Shown: positions 1 through 6,090, counted from the stretch's first letter. The stretch is DNA of 7,980 bases from an uncultured Micavibrio sp. (GCA_913057885.1 CAJXOI010000027.1:1-7980); one strand, 5' to 3'. Made by a program: numbers and translations. Notes: generated by a model not told the origin, from the sequence alone.

Positions 1-59
1 GGCGGGTTTTCAGTTTCTATAACTTTGGGTTCAGGTTCGTGTAAGATGTCGGCTTTCAT
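1..59 (-). CDS. Start of an unidentified gene, cut by the window edge
   Basis: On the minus strand an ATG at 59-57 opens a frame that stays open to the window edge. It encodes 19 residues beginning MKADILHEPEPKVIETENP, a hydrophilic, Glu/Pro-rich N-terminus with no signal peptide or membrane segment. The start overlaps the stop of the upstream acetyltransferase gene as ATGA (59-56), a classic translational-coupling arrangement, so the two are probably one operon. No Shine-Dalgarno is evident before the ATG, which fits coupling. Too little is visible to recognise a family. Confidence 0.55.
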   Translation of the reverse strand, partial: MKADILHEPEPKVIETENP

Positions 60-595
60 GATATCAGGCCATGATAGCGCAAACGCCGGCGATTTGTCGA
101 ATAGACAAGACGTGGGCCATAAGGTTTTTCAACAACACCATGGACCGCGCGTTCAAACCCTAAACGTCCCGCGACCTTTTTGGATGCAATGTTCTCGGGG
201 TGCACTGTTAACCAACTCACATCCAATTGCGGGCGGCTATCATAGCAATATTTCATTAAAGCACCCATGGCCTCACACGCAAAGCCACGCCGTTGAAACT
301 GCGGATCAATCAGATAGCCAATATCAGGCGTGTCGTCTTTAGGGGCGTGAAGGTCATCAAAAGAGGCGTATCCGATACATTGCCCATCATGTGTAACCGC
401 CATTTTAAAACTTGTCCTGGCGTCGCCTTTACGAGCCATATCGATGGCTTTTGTGACAAACTCTTTGGCATTCTCTTTAGTGCCGTCCAATGAATAAAAA
501 TGAAATCCTTTTGTGGTGGCAATGCGGTGAATGGCCTCAACATCATTGCTTTCAAAATCTCTGAGGCATAGCCGATGTGTTGTGATTTGAACCAT
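56..595 (-). CDS. GNAT family N-acetyltransferase, RimJ/RimL type
   Basis: Predicted cytoplasmic acetyl-CoA-dependent N-acetyltransferase of 179 residues, the usual size for a single-domain GNAT. The N-terminus MVQITTHRLCLRDF matches the 'TxRLxLR' opening of the RimJ/RimL subgroup. The acetyl-CoA motif A follows strand 4: IGYLIDPQFQRRGFA at about 92-106 (Q/R-x-x-G-x-A loop). Near the C-terminus, HPENIASKKVAGRLGF at about 132-147 is the family's 'N.aS..v..klGF' signature. The family acetylates protein N-termini, aminoglycosides or small molecules; the substrate here cannot be told. ATG at 595 is chosen over the upstream in-frame TTG (622) because homology begins at MVQ and a promoter predicts transcription starting at about 595. 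It overlaps the next minus-strand gene by 4 bases. Confidence 0.85.
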   Translation of the reverse strand: MVQITTHRLCLRDFESNDVEAIHRIATTKGFHFYSLDGTKENAKEFVTKAIDMARKGDARTSFKMAVTHDGQCIGYASFDDLHAPKDDTPDIGYLIDPQFQRRGFACEAMGALMKYCYDSRPQLDVSWLTVHPENIASKKVAGRLGFERAVHGVVEKPYGPRLVYSTNRRRLRYHGLIS

Positions 596-601
596 GCGCG
601 A

Positions 602-630
602 ACCATAAAGCCAAAATAACAATACGTCAA
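602..630 (-). promoter_or_regulatory. Candidate sigma70 promoter of the GNAT gene, predicting a leaderless mRNA
   Basis: Read on the minus strand, TTGACG (630-625) is followed after exactly 17 bases by TATGGT (607-602), five and four matches to the -35 and -10 consensus. A start about 7 bases downstream of the -10 falls on or next to the A of the GNAT start codon (595). No Shine-Dalgarno precedes that ATG, so the transcript is probably leaderless or nearly so. This is an inference from spacing. Confidence 0.5.
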
Positions 631-639
631 ATATATTCT

Positions 640-648
640 TTATCCACA
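640..648 (+). promoter_or_regulatory. Perfect DnaA box (TTATCCACA)
   Basis: TTATCCACA is an exact match to the high-affinity DnaA box consensus TTATNCACA (R1 type). It sits 9 bases upstream of the -35 element of the GNAT promoter and about 130 bases upstream of acpP, between the divergent genes. I found no cluster of further boxes, so this is not an origin by itself. It could be a DnaA-responsive control site, a titration site, or chance: a specified 9-mer is not rare genome-wide. Confidence 0.45.
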
Positions 649-663
649 GGGGCTGTTAGGATA

Positions 664-678
664 AGCCCTGCAGGGGCT
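664..678. repeat. Short palindrome in the GNAT–acpP divergent region
   Basis: Arms AGCCC (664-668) and GGGCT (674-678) flank TGCAG, and the core CCTGCAGG is itself self-complementary. A nearby GGGGCT at 650-655 repeats the right arm and could pair with the left arm instead. There is no T-run, so it is not a convincing terminator; it may be an operator or a chance palindrome. The rest of 596-780 is AT-rich leader DNA. I found no convincing -35/-10 pair for acpP in it. Confidence 0.3.
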
Positions 679-766
679 TGCGCGAATTTGTAAATCCGCT
701 ATTGTTTTTTGCGAAATGCTCTGTTACAAAGCCACGTCTTTGAAAAATTAAGAGTTAATAAAAAAG

Positions 767-771
767 AAGGA
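767..771 (+). promoter_or_regulatory. Ribosome binding site of acpP
   Basis: AAGGA lies 9 bases before the ATG at 781 and 6 bases before an in-frame GTG at 778. It supports starting at 778/781 rather than at the in-frame start at 709, which would add 24 residues absent from acyl carrier proteins. ATG is preferred because MSDIAERV is the family's standard N-terminus. Confidence 0.75.
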
Positions 772-780
772 AACAAAGTG

Positions 781-1020
781 ATGAGCGATATTGCTGAACG
801 CGTTAAGAAAATTGTTGTTGAACATTTGGGTGTTGATGAGGACAAAGTAGCCGAAGGCGCGAGCTTCATTGACGACCTTGGTGCCGATTCTTTGGACACT
901 GTTGAATTGGTTATGGCTTTTGAAGAAGAATTCAATATTGAAATTCCTGATGATGCCGCGGAAAAAATCCAAACAGTTGGCGACGCCGTGTCTTTCATTA
1001 AAGAAAACGCCGGTGAATAG
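781..1020 (+). CDS. acpP: Acyl carrier protein
   Basis: Small acidic carrier protein of type II fatty acid synthesis, 79 residues, the family's normal length. It carries the growing acyl chain on a 4'-phosphopantetheine arm attached to the Ser of the DSL motif: [18 protein letters not shown], with Ser37 as the modified residue. The acidic recognition helix II (about 37-51) and the N-terminal [17 protein letters not shown] helix are typical. The protein acts in the cytosol with all Fab enzymes and also donates acyl groups for lipid A and other lipids. fabF lies 83 bases downstream, the usual bacterial order. A hairpin between the two genes suggests that most transcripts end after acpP, which would give the ACP excess cells need. 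Identification is essentially certain. Confidence 0.97.
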   Translation: MSDIAERVKKIVVEHLGVDEDKVAEGASFIDDLGADSLDTVELVMAFEEEFNIEIPDDAAEKIQTVGDAVSFIKENAGE

Positions 1021-1040
1021 TTTTTTGATTTTATAGGCAT

Positions 1041-1069
1041 TTGTCTATTATTTTAATCCCCGCTATAAT
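1041..1069 (+). promoter_or_regulatory. Candidate fabF promoter with its -10 in the terminator loop
   Basis: TTGTCT (1041-1046, four of six matches to TTGACA) is followed after exactly 17 bases by a perfect TATAAT (1064-1069). The TATAAT is the six-base loop of the acpP terminator hairpin. Predicted initiation at about 1076 gives a leader of roughly 28 bases containing the fabF ribosome binding site AGAGG (1090-1094 region). This could let fabF be transcribed independently of acpP. It is an inference from sequence only. Confidence 0.5.
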
Positions 1070-1080
1070 GCGGGGATTTT
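1055..1080 (+). terminator. Hairpin terminator or attenuator after acpP
   Basis: A perfect 9-bp stem, AATCCCCGC (1055-1063) with GCGGGGATT (1070-1078), closes a 6-base loop and runs into TTTT then AAATTTAAA. The GC-rich stem supports intrinsic termination; the short T-run suggests it may be partial, so some readthrough into fabF is likely. Confidence 0.65.
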
Positions 1081-1103
1081 AAATTTAAAGAGGTAAAAAG
1101 CAT

Positions 1104-2372
1104 ATGAGACGTGTTGTTATCACCGGAATGGGTATGGTGTCGCCTTTGGGTATGGGGGTTGGCCATAACTGGAATGAAATTACGAGCGGCAAAAGCGGGA
1201 TTAAAACCGTTGGGCATTTTGATGTGTCTGATATCCCATCCAAAATTGCAGGAATCGTGCCGCGTTCCGACGAACCGTCGGGTAATGGATTGTTCCATGC
1301 CGCATCCTATGTCGAGCCGAAAGAGCAGAAGAAAATGGACGAATTTATCGTCTTTGCCATGGCTGCGGCGCAAGAGGCCATTACTGATTCGGGCTATGTA
1401 GCTGACACGGATGAAAAATCATGGCGCACAGGCGTTTTGATCGGGTCTGGTATTGGTGGGTTGGAAACTATTTATCAAACATCGGGTCTTATGGATGATA
1501 AGGGTACACGCCGTATCTCGCCATTTTTTATTCCGTCCGCGCTGATCAATCTGGCGTCTGGTCATGTTTCCATCAAATACGGATTTAAGGGGCCGAATCA
1601 TTCTGTCGTGACGGCCTGTGCCACGGGAACGCACGCCATTGGCGACGCGGCACGACTGATAATGTTCGGTGATGCCGATGTGATGATCGCTGGCGGCGCA
1701 GAAAGTTCCGTAAACCGGATCGGTATGGCGGGGTTTGCCGCAGCGCGTGCGTTGACCACAGGATATAACGAAACACCGGAAAAGGCATCCCGCCCGTTTG
1801 ACGAAGGCCGCGACGGATTTATCATTGCCGAAGGTGCAGGCATTGTTGTTTTGGAAGAATACGAACATGCCAAGGCGCGTGGCGCCAAAATCTATGCTGA
1901 GGTCAAAGGTTATGGCCTCTCAGGTGATGCCAATCACATCACCGCCCCTGCCGAAGACGGCAATGGTGGGTACCGCGCGATGGAAGCGGCACTCAGGAAC
2001 GCGGGAATGAATCCTGAACAGATTGACTACGTGAACGCGCACGGTACATCCACGCCCGTTGGTGACGGTATTGAATGTGGCGCGGTCAAACGTATGTTTG
2101 CCAATTCTTTGGATAACATATCCATGTCGTCCACAAAATCGGCGATTGGACACTTGCTGGGCGCGGCCGGTGCTGTGGAGGCGATTTATACCGCCAAAGC
2201 GATTGAAACGGGCATATTGCCGCCAACCCTCAATTTGGATAACCCGTCCGAAGTGACCGAGGGCATGGACCTTGTGCCGCACACGGCTAAGGAAAAAACC
2301 GTCAACGCGGCGTTATCCAACTCTTTCGGTTTTGGTGGTACAAACGCATCCCTTATTTTGACGAAGGTCTAA
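1104..2372 (+). CDS. fabF: 3-oxoacyl-ACP synthase II (KAS II)
   Basis: Condensing enzyme of type II fatty acid synthesis. It transfers the acyl chain from ACP to its active-site Cys and condenses it with malonyl-ACP, elongating the chain by two carbons. KAS II is classically responsible for C16:1 to C18:1 elongation. The thiolase-fold protein has 422 residues, close to the family's approximately 410-425. The Cys-His-His triad is complete: Cys172 in VVTACATGTH, His313 in NAHGTSTPVGD and His350 in STKSAIGHLLGAAGA, with the conserved Lys345. The C-terminal SFGFGGTNA (about 407-415) gating loop is present. The start is fixed by MRRVVITGMG and the AGAGG upstream. It follows acpP, its substrate carrier, but appears able to be transcribed from its own promoter. 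Confidence 0.97.
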   Translation: MRRVVITGMGMVSPLGMGVGHNWNEITSGKSGIKTVGHFDVSDIPSKIAGIVPRSDEPSGNGLFHAASYVEPKEQKKMDEFIVFAMAAAQEAITDSGYVADTDEKSWRTGVLIGSGIGGLETIYQTSGLMDDKGTRRISPFFIPSALINLASGHVSIKYGFKGPNHSVVTACATGTHAIGDAARLIMFGDADVMIAGGAESSVNRIGMAGFAAARALTTGYNETPEKASRPFDEGRDGFIIAEGAGIVVLEEYEHAKARGAKIYAEVKGYGLSGDANHITAPAEDGNGGYRAMEAALRNAGMNPEQIDYVNAHGTSTPVGDGIECGAVKRMFANSLDNISMSSTKSAIGHLLGAAGAVEAIYTAKAIETGILPPTLNLDNPSEVTEGMDLVPHTAKEKTVNAALSNSFGFGGTNASLILTKV

Positions 2373-2387
2373 TAGTGGGTCCCCGCC

Positions 2388-2403
2388 ATCCCCGCGCGGG
2401 GAT
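2388..2403. repeat. Perfect 16-bp palindrome after fabF
   Basis: ATCCCCGC immediately joined to GCGGGGAT forms a perfect 16-bp palindrome 16 bases beyond the fabF stop. The arms are identical to those of the acpP terminator hairpin, so the same 8-base inverted unit flanks fabF on both sides. No T-run follows, so if it ends fabF transcription it is not a standard intrinsic terminator. It could be a member of a dispersed REP-like intergenic palindrome family. The remaining bases up to 2478 show no other recognisable site. Confidence 0.5.
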
Positions 2404-2478
2404 TCAGAAAGCCAAGCCCCCGAATAAAGCGATGAGTTTAAGATAACTTCATGAATTTCGCCTTTTCTTTTGCCCAGT

Positions 2479-3372
2479 ATGTATGGTACTCAAACTTATA
2501 TGTATGTAAAAGCTAGGGGCACACATCCTGCAATTAATGGCGCATTGACGCAATCCGTGGCTCACTGTTCTGCGCACCCATATGGGCTTGCTGTTTGGGT
2601 CATCGATCAAAAACAAGGTTATGCTGCCCCAATTTCGTCTCTCAATATAAAATCCCATCGCGATGTAGATCGGTTTCATGAAAAATTCTTGCGCACAAAA
2701 ATACCGCTAAAGGGGACTGCTGTCGGCGATTTTGTTGAGGCGGGTCAAGCTGTGTCACTTAGCAAGAGTTTTGATGGTCATATCACAACTCATATCCCAA
2801 TTGATCAGTCAGGGTTGGTGATACAGATTGTGGGTGATGAGGGGCAGACAGTGATGATGGAATCACTGCCATCTGCTTTATCGTATGTTGCCTATAATGC
2901 ATCATCTTATATTACAAAACAATCTTTAGATATAGAGACCGTTTTTGGCCTGAGAGACCAAGAGCGCGAGCGTTACATTATTGCGATGGATATTAACGGG
3001 TTTTCTCACCATTCGGTTGCAGATCAATCACGTTTGGAGATTATTATGAATGATGTCGCAGCGGATATTGCCGAAAAATACAAAATTCAAATCATTCAGA
3101 TCTTGGGTGATCAAGCCCGGTTCTTGTATGATGATCCAAAACTAACGGATATTCTATATAGTGAGTTTCAACGTGAATTATCGATGCGATTTGGCCATGA
3201 TGTCAGTATCGGCTCGGTCGCCGCTTTTGGAAAAATTGCAGTGTCCTTTAATGGCAGATATGATGATTTATCTGCTGATCGGCACTATCGTGGCGCAGTG
3301 TTAACAGAGCTAGGCACGGCGCTTAAAAACCGTCCTAGACATCGCACATCACTGACGCGGCTATGGATTTAA
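2479..3372 (+). CDS. Divergent class III nucleotide-cyclase-like protein, probably catalytically degenerate
   Basis: I do not recognise a named family for the whole 297-residue protein. Residues about 165-285 resemble the class III adenylate/guanylate cyclase fold. YIIAMDINGFSHHS matches the metal-binding 'DI.GFT' strand (Asp171). ILGDQARFLY matches the 'GD...' hairpin (Asp211), 40 residues later and close to family spacing. A late HYRGAVLTELGTAL segment sits where 'IGDxVNLAARL' normally lies, but the Asn and Arg that stabilise the transition state are not recognisable. It may therefore be a pseudo-cyclase or bind another ligand. Residues about 35-130 look like alternating strands of a sensory domain (PAS-like at best). 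There is no signal peptide or membrane helix. The start is uncertain: TTG 2470, ATG 2479 and ATG 2500 are in frame, none with a Shine-Dalgarno. The gene looks more AT-rich than fabF and separates fabF from mltG. Confidence 0.6.
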   Translation: MYGTQTYMYVKARGTHPAINGALTQSVAHCSAHPYGLAVWVIDQKQGYAAPISSLNIKSHRDVDRFHEKFLRTKIPLKGTAVGDFVEAGQAVSLSKSFDGHITTHIPIDQSGLVIQIVGDEGQTVMMESLPSALSYVAYNASSYITKQSLDIETVFGLRDQERERYIIAMDINGFSHHSVADQSRLEIIMNDVAADIAEKYKIQIIQILGDQARFLYDDPKLTDILYSEFQRELSMRFGHDVSIGSVAAFGKIAVSFNGRYDDLSADRHYRGAVLTELGTALKNRPRHRTSLTRLWI

Positions 3373-3391
3373 TATTTCCCTCTCGCGTGTG

Positions 3392-3407
3392 TATCATGAG
3401 CATGATA
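3392..3407. promoter_or_regulatory. Dyad upstream of mltG
   Basis: TATCATG (3392-3398) and CATGATA (3401-3407) form 7-base inverted arms around AG, ending 11 bases before the mltG ATG. A further TGATCA palindrome (3415-3420) overlaps the start codon. The dyad could be an operator or a small hairpin near the start of translation. There is no direct evidence of binding. Confidence 0.3.
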
Positions 3408-3418
3408 AAAGATTGATC

Positions 3419-4414
3419 ATGAAATTTATCTTGAGTCTTTTCTCACTGACATATTTATTCGTGATCGGGATTGCGCTAGCTGTCGCGGGGATGGTTGTGG
3501 CGTTTCAAATGCCCGGGCCGGTTGAAGAGGTAAAGGAAATTCAAATCCAGCGTGGTTTGGGCACACAAGCCATTGGTCAATATTTAGAGGACGAGAATCT
3601 AATCTATACCAAATATACGTTTTTGATTGGATCGCAACTGATGAATGGTGGCAAACCATTACAGGCCGGAGAATTTGAAATCCCCGCCAATGCAAGCACG
3701 GCGCAAATCCTGGATATATTGCAAAACGGCAAAACAATCCAACGCAAATTCACAATTCCCGAGGGGCAGACCAGTTGGCAAATCGTTCAGATTTTAAAAG
3801 ACAATGAATTTTTGGATGGCGAGATTGAAGATATTCCACCCGAAGGGTCCTTGATGCCCGAGACGTATTTTTTCTCGAAAGGTGATTCGCGCCTTGAGAA
3901 AATTTCCCGCATGCAACAGGCGATGGCCAGTTTTGTGAGCGAACAAGATGTAACGATATTGGAAAAATTGCCGCTTGAAACAATGGAAGAGGTGGTGATC
4001 TTGGCCTCTATTGTGGAAAAGGAGACATCCGTGCCGTCCGAATATGCCAAGGTTGCGGGCGTGTTTCATAATCGGCTGCGAATCGGCATGGCGTTGCAGA
4101 CCGATCCAACCGTGATTTACGGCATTACGGGTGGTAAACACCAAGATGATGGCCGCGGACCGTTAGGGCGGCGGTTGTTAACCCGCGATTTGCAACAGGA
4201 TACACCGTTTAACACGTACACACGTACAGGGTTGCCCCCAACCCCGATATGCAATCCCGGGCGGGCGGCTATTACGGCGGTTTTGAACCCCGCGGACCAT
4301 GATTATTTATTCTTTGTTGCCGATGGGACGGGCGGCCATGCCTTTGCCAAAACGTACAAGGAACATCAGGCCAATGTCGCCAAGTGGCGGAAGATCAGAC
4401 GGAGCCAACAGTAA
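3419..4414 (+). CDS. mltG: Endolytic murein transglycosylase MltG (YceG-like)
   Basis: Inner-membrane lytic transglycosylase that cleaves nascent peptidoglycan glycan strands, setting their length as they emerge from the synthases. It has 331 residues, in the family range. A single N-terminal membrane helix (about 4-29) is followed by a periplasmic LysM-like region (about 38-105, with GLGTQAIGQYLEDENLI). The catalytic domain then holds the signature ILASIVEKETSVPSEYAKVAGVFHNRL (written here as ILASIVEKET and VAGVFHNRL) with catalytic Glu200, followed by LQTDPTVIYG and the C-terminal NPGRAAITAVLNPA and YLFFVADGTGGHAF blocks. ATG 3419 is preferred to the in-frame GTG at 3389, since MKFILSLFSL begins a normal signal-anchor; no good ribosome site distinguishes them. 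mltG commonly follows fabF, but here a cyclase-like gene lies between them. Confidence 0.93.
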   Translation: MKFILSLFSLTYLFVIGIALAVAGMVVAFQMPGPVEEVKEIQIQRGLGTQAIGQYLEDENLIYTKYTFLIGSQLMNGGKPLQAGEFEIPANASTAQILDILQNGKTIQRKFTIPEGQTSWQIVQILKDNEFLDGEIEDIPPEGSLMPETYFFSKGDSRLEKISRMQQAMASFVSEQDVTILEKLPLETMEEVVILASIVEKETSVPSEYAKVAGVFHNRLRIGMALQTDPTVIYGITGGKHQDDGRGPLGRRLLTRDLQQDTPFNTYTRTGLPPTPICNPGRAAITAVLNPADHDYLFFVADGTGGHAFAKTYKEHQANVAKWRKIRRSQQ

Positions 4415-4457
4415 ATTTAAGAGTCGATTTTTATGACGGCATTTTGTATGGTGCGAT

Positions 4458-5936
4458 ATGGCTGTGGTTGAGGCACTTCAAAATAATTCAAACGATATAG
4501 CGGATGATGTCACCATCCGCACCCTGCCCCATAATGTAGAGGTGGAGCAGGCGTTGTTGGGCGCGATGTTGGAAGACAACCGCGTCATCGAAAATTTTTC
4601 CGATTATTTGCGTCCGAATCATTTTTATGTTCCCGTCCACCAACGGATTTATGACAGCATCCTGAAAATCATCGACCGTGAGCAAAATGCCGATGCCGTG
4701 ACGCTCAAGGCCTATTTCGAAAAAGATGAGGATCTTAAAGACGTCGGCGGTGCGGATTATGTGTCCGACCTTTTGTCATCCGTTGTGTCGGTCATCAATG
4801 CGAATCATTACGCCAAAACTTTATATGACCTGTATTTACGGCGGGAATTGATCGCCATCGGGCGTGATGTGGTCAATGATGCGTTTGAACAAGATATTGA
4901 TGTGAACGCCGATGATTGCCTGAATGCGGCGGAACAAAAACTCTATGACCTCGCGGAAACAGGGGATGCGCAGGGCGGGTTTATCACCATGAAAGATGCG
5001 GTCAATGTGTCTATTCAAATGGCGGAAAAGGCGTTTAAAACAGATGGGAATGTGACGGGTGTCACAACCGGATTGCGTGATTTGGATAAACGATTGGGTG
5101 GGTTGCAACCGTCCGACCTGTTGATTTTGGCGGCGCGTCCTGCGATGGGAAAAACATCTTTGGCGATCAATATTGCCTACAATGCGGCCAATGCCTATGC
5201 CCGATCTGGTGGCGAAGAAGGTGGTCGTGTTGGTGTGATTTCATTGGAGATGTCATCTGACCAGTTGGCTTCGCGTTTGTTATGTGACCTTGCGGAAATG
5301 CCATTTGATAAATTACGCCGCGGTGATTTTGGTGCAGAGGAATTCCGTGGATTGGCCGAGGCGGCGTCCCGCCTGTCGCAAATTCCACTCTATATAGATG
5401 ACACGCCCGCGCAAACCATTACCGCGGTGCGCACGCGGGCGCGGCGGATGAAACGCAAACACGGTTTGGAATTGTTGATCGTTGACTATCTGCAATTATT
5501 GCGTGGAACGGGGTCAAAACAGGGGTCTGAAAATCGCGTGCTCGAGGTATCCGAAATCACAAGAGGGCTAAAGGCGATTGCCAAGGAATTGCAAATTCCT
5601 GTCATTGCCCTGTCCCAATTGTCCAGAACGGTTGAAAACCGCGAGGATAAGCGCCCGCAATTGGCTGATTTGCGTGAATCGGGATCGATTGAACAGGATG
5701 CGGATGTGGTGATGTTCATTTACCGCGAGGAATATTACCTGCAAAACGCGCAACCGTCGGAGGACGAGGCCGAAAAAATGGCGGCATGGCAGGAAAAAAT
5801 GGACAAGGCCTATAACAAGGCGGATATTATTATCTCCAAACAACGTCACGGACCCACAGGGACAGAGACTTTATACTTTGATGGGCGATTCACACGGTTC
5901 CGTGATCTTGATAAGCATCATCAAGAGCGGCTTTAA
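4458..5936 (+). CDS. dnaB: Replicative DNA helicase DnaB
   Basis: Hexameric 5'-3' helicase that encircles the lagging-strand template at the fork, interacting with primase and loaded at the origin with DnaA's help. It has 492 residues, typical for alphaproteobacterial DnaB. The N-terminal helical domain (about 24-165, opening with LPHNVEVEQALLGAML) precedes the linker and RecA-type ATPase. In the ATPase, Walker A is ARPAMGKTS (226-234), the catalytic Glu264 lies in ISLEMS, Walker B is LLIVD (339-343) followed by YLQLL, the DNA-binding/H4 region is SQLSRTVENR (386-395), and the arginine finger lies in KQRHGPTG (about Arg463). No intein interrupts the P-loop, a frequent intein site. The ATG lies 43 bases after mltG with only a weak GGTG ribosome site. 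The usual rplI neighbour is absent. Confidence 0.97.
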   Translation: MAVVEALQNNSNDIADDVTIRTLPHNVEVEQALLGAMLEDNRVIENFSDYLRPNHFYVPVHQRIYDSILKIIDREQNADAVTLKAYFEKDEDLKDVGGADYVSDLLSSVVSVINANHYAKTLYDLYLRRELIAIGRDVVNDAFEQDIDVNADDCLNAAEQKLYDLAETGDAQGGFITMKDAVNVSIQMAEKAFKTDGNVTGVTTGLRDLDKRLGGLQPSDLLILAARPAMGKTSLAINIAYNAANAYARSGGEEGGRVGVISLEMSSDQLASRLLCDLAEMPFDKLRRGDFGAEEFRGLAEAASRLSQIPLYIDDTPAQTITAVRTRARRMKRKHGLELLIVDYLQLLRGTGSKQGSENRVLEVSEITRGLKAIAKELQIPVIALSQLSRTVENREDKRPQLADLRESGSIEQDADVVMFIYREEYYLQNAQPSEDEAEKMAAWQEKMDKAYNKADIIISKQRHGPTGTETLYFDGRFTRFRDLDKHHQERL

Positions 5937-5941
5937 TAGCC

Positions 5942-5970
5942 TTGACAAAATATGAATTTATTCCTATAAT
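5942..5970 (+). promoter_or_regulatory. Perfect consensus sigma70 promoter before trmH
   Basis: TTGACA (5942-5947) and TATAAT (5965-5970) are separated by exactly 17 bases, a full 12-of-12 consensus match with ideal spacing, starting 5 bases beyond the dnaB stop. Transcription is predicted at about 5976-5978. Short inverted arms GATCT (5975-5979) and AGATC (5986-5990) straddle that start point and could be an operator. So strong a promoter for an RNA methyltransferase gene suggests that expression is restrained downstream. Confidence 0.8.
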
Positions 5971-5993
5971 TTAAGATCTAAATTGAGATCGCT

Positions 5994-6047
5994 ATGACGA
6001 TTAAAAAAAAGATAAAGTTGTGTAGTCACCGTGGTCACATTGTTTAA
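5994..6047 (+). CDS. Possible 17-residue leader ORF in the trmH 5' region
   Basis: An ATG about 17 bases downstream of the predicted transcription start opens a short basic ORF, MTIKKKIKLCSHRGHIV, ending in TAA at 6045-6047. It is the first ATG of the predicted transcript. Its upstream GAGA (about 5985-5988) is only a weak ribosome site. The ORF runs through the 5' arm of the inverted repeat, so a ribosome translating it would open the hairpin. It may equally be a chance ORF. Confidence 0.25.
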   Translation: MTIKKKIKLCSHRGHIV

Positions 6048-6090
6048 AAACAAACACTTATCTGGAAAAAATGAGACCACGGAGACCACA
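6021..6090 (+). promoter_or_regulatory. Long inverted repeat in the trmH leader, candidate riboregulatory hairpin
   Basis: The 21-base arms at 6021-6041 and 6070-6090 are complementary at 18 positions, with one A·C and two A·A mismatches, around a 28-base A-rich loop. The 3' arm contains a tandem GAGACCAC (6073-6080 and 6082-6089). It also contains the GGAG (6081-6084) that serves as ribosome site for the ORF starting at 6091; three of those four bases are paired. No T-run follows on the plus strand, so this is not an intrinsic terminator. It could control translation, be a protein-binding RNA, or be a DNA operator or mobile palindrome. Confidence 0.6.

Noticed and set aside
596..622. TTG-initiated N-terminal extension of the GNAT gene
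   Set aside because: Family similarity begins at MVQITTHRL, and the predicted promoter -10 lies inside the extension.
709..780. In-frame upstream extension of acpP
   Set aside because: It adds 24 residues not found in acyl carrier proteins, and the ribosome site at 767-771 points to 778/781.
1419..1868. 149-codon minus-strand ORF within fabF
   Set aside because: It overlaps certain fabF coding sequence, has a composition typical of an antisense shadow, and shows no recognisable domain.
4433..4471. 12-codon ORF overlapping the dnaB start
   Set aside because: There is no proper ribosome site and no associated structure; such short ORFs are expected by chance.
5130..5500. Intein in the DnaB ATPase domain
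   Set aside because: The frame runs uninterrupted through Walker A and Walker B, and the total length is normal for DnaB.
5929..5941. GGCT/AGCC hairpin as a dnaB terminator
   Set aside because: It has a four-base stem spanning the stop codon with no T-run, and it overlaps the start of the trmH promoter.
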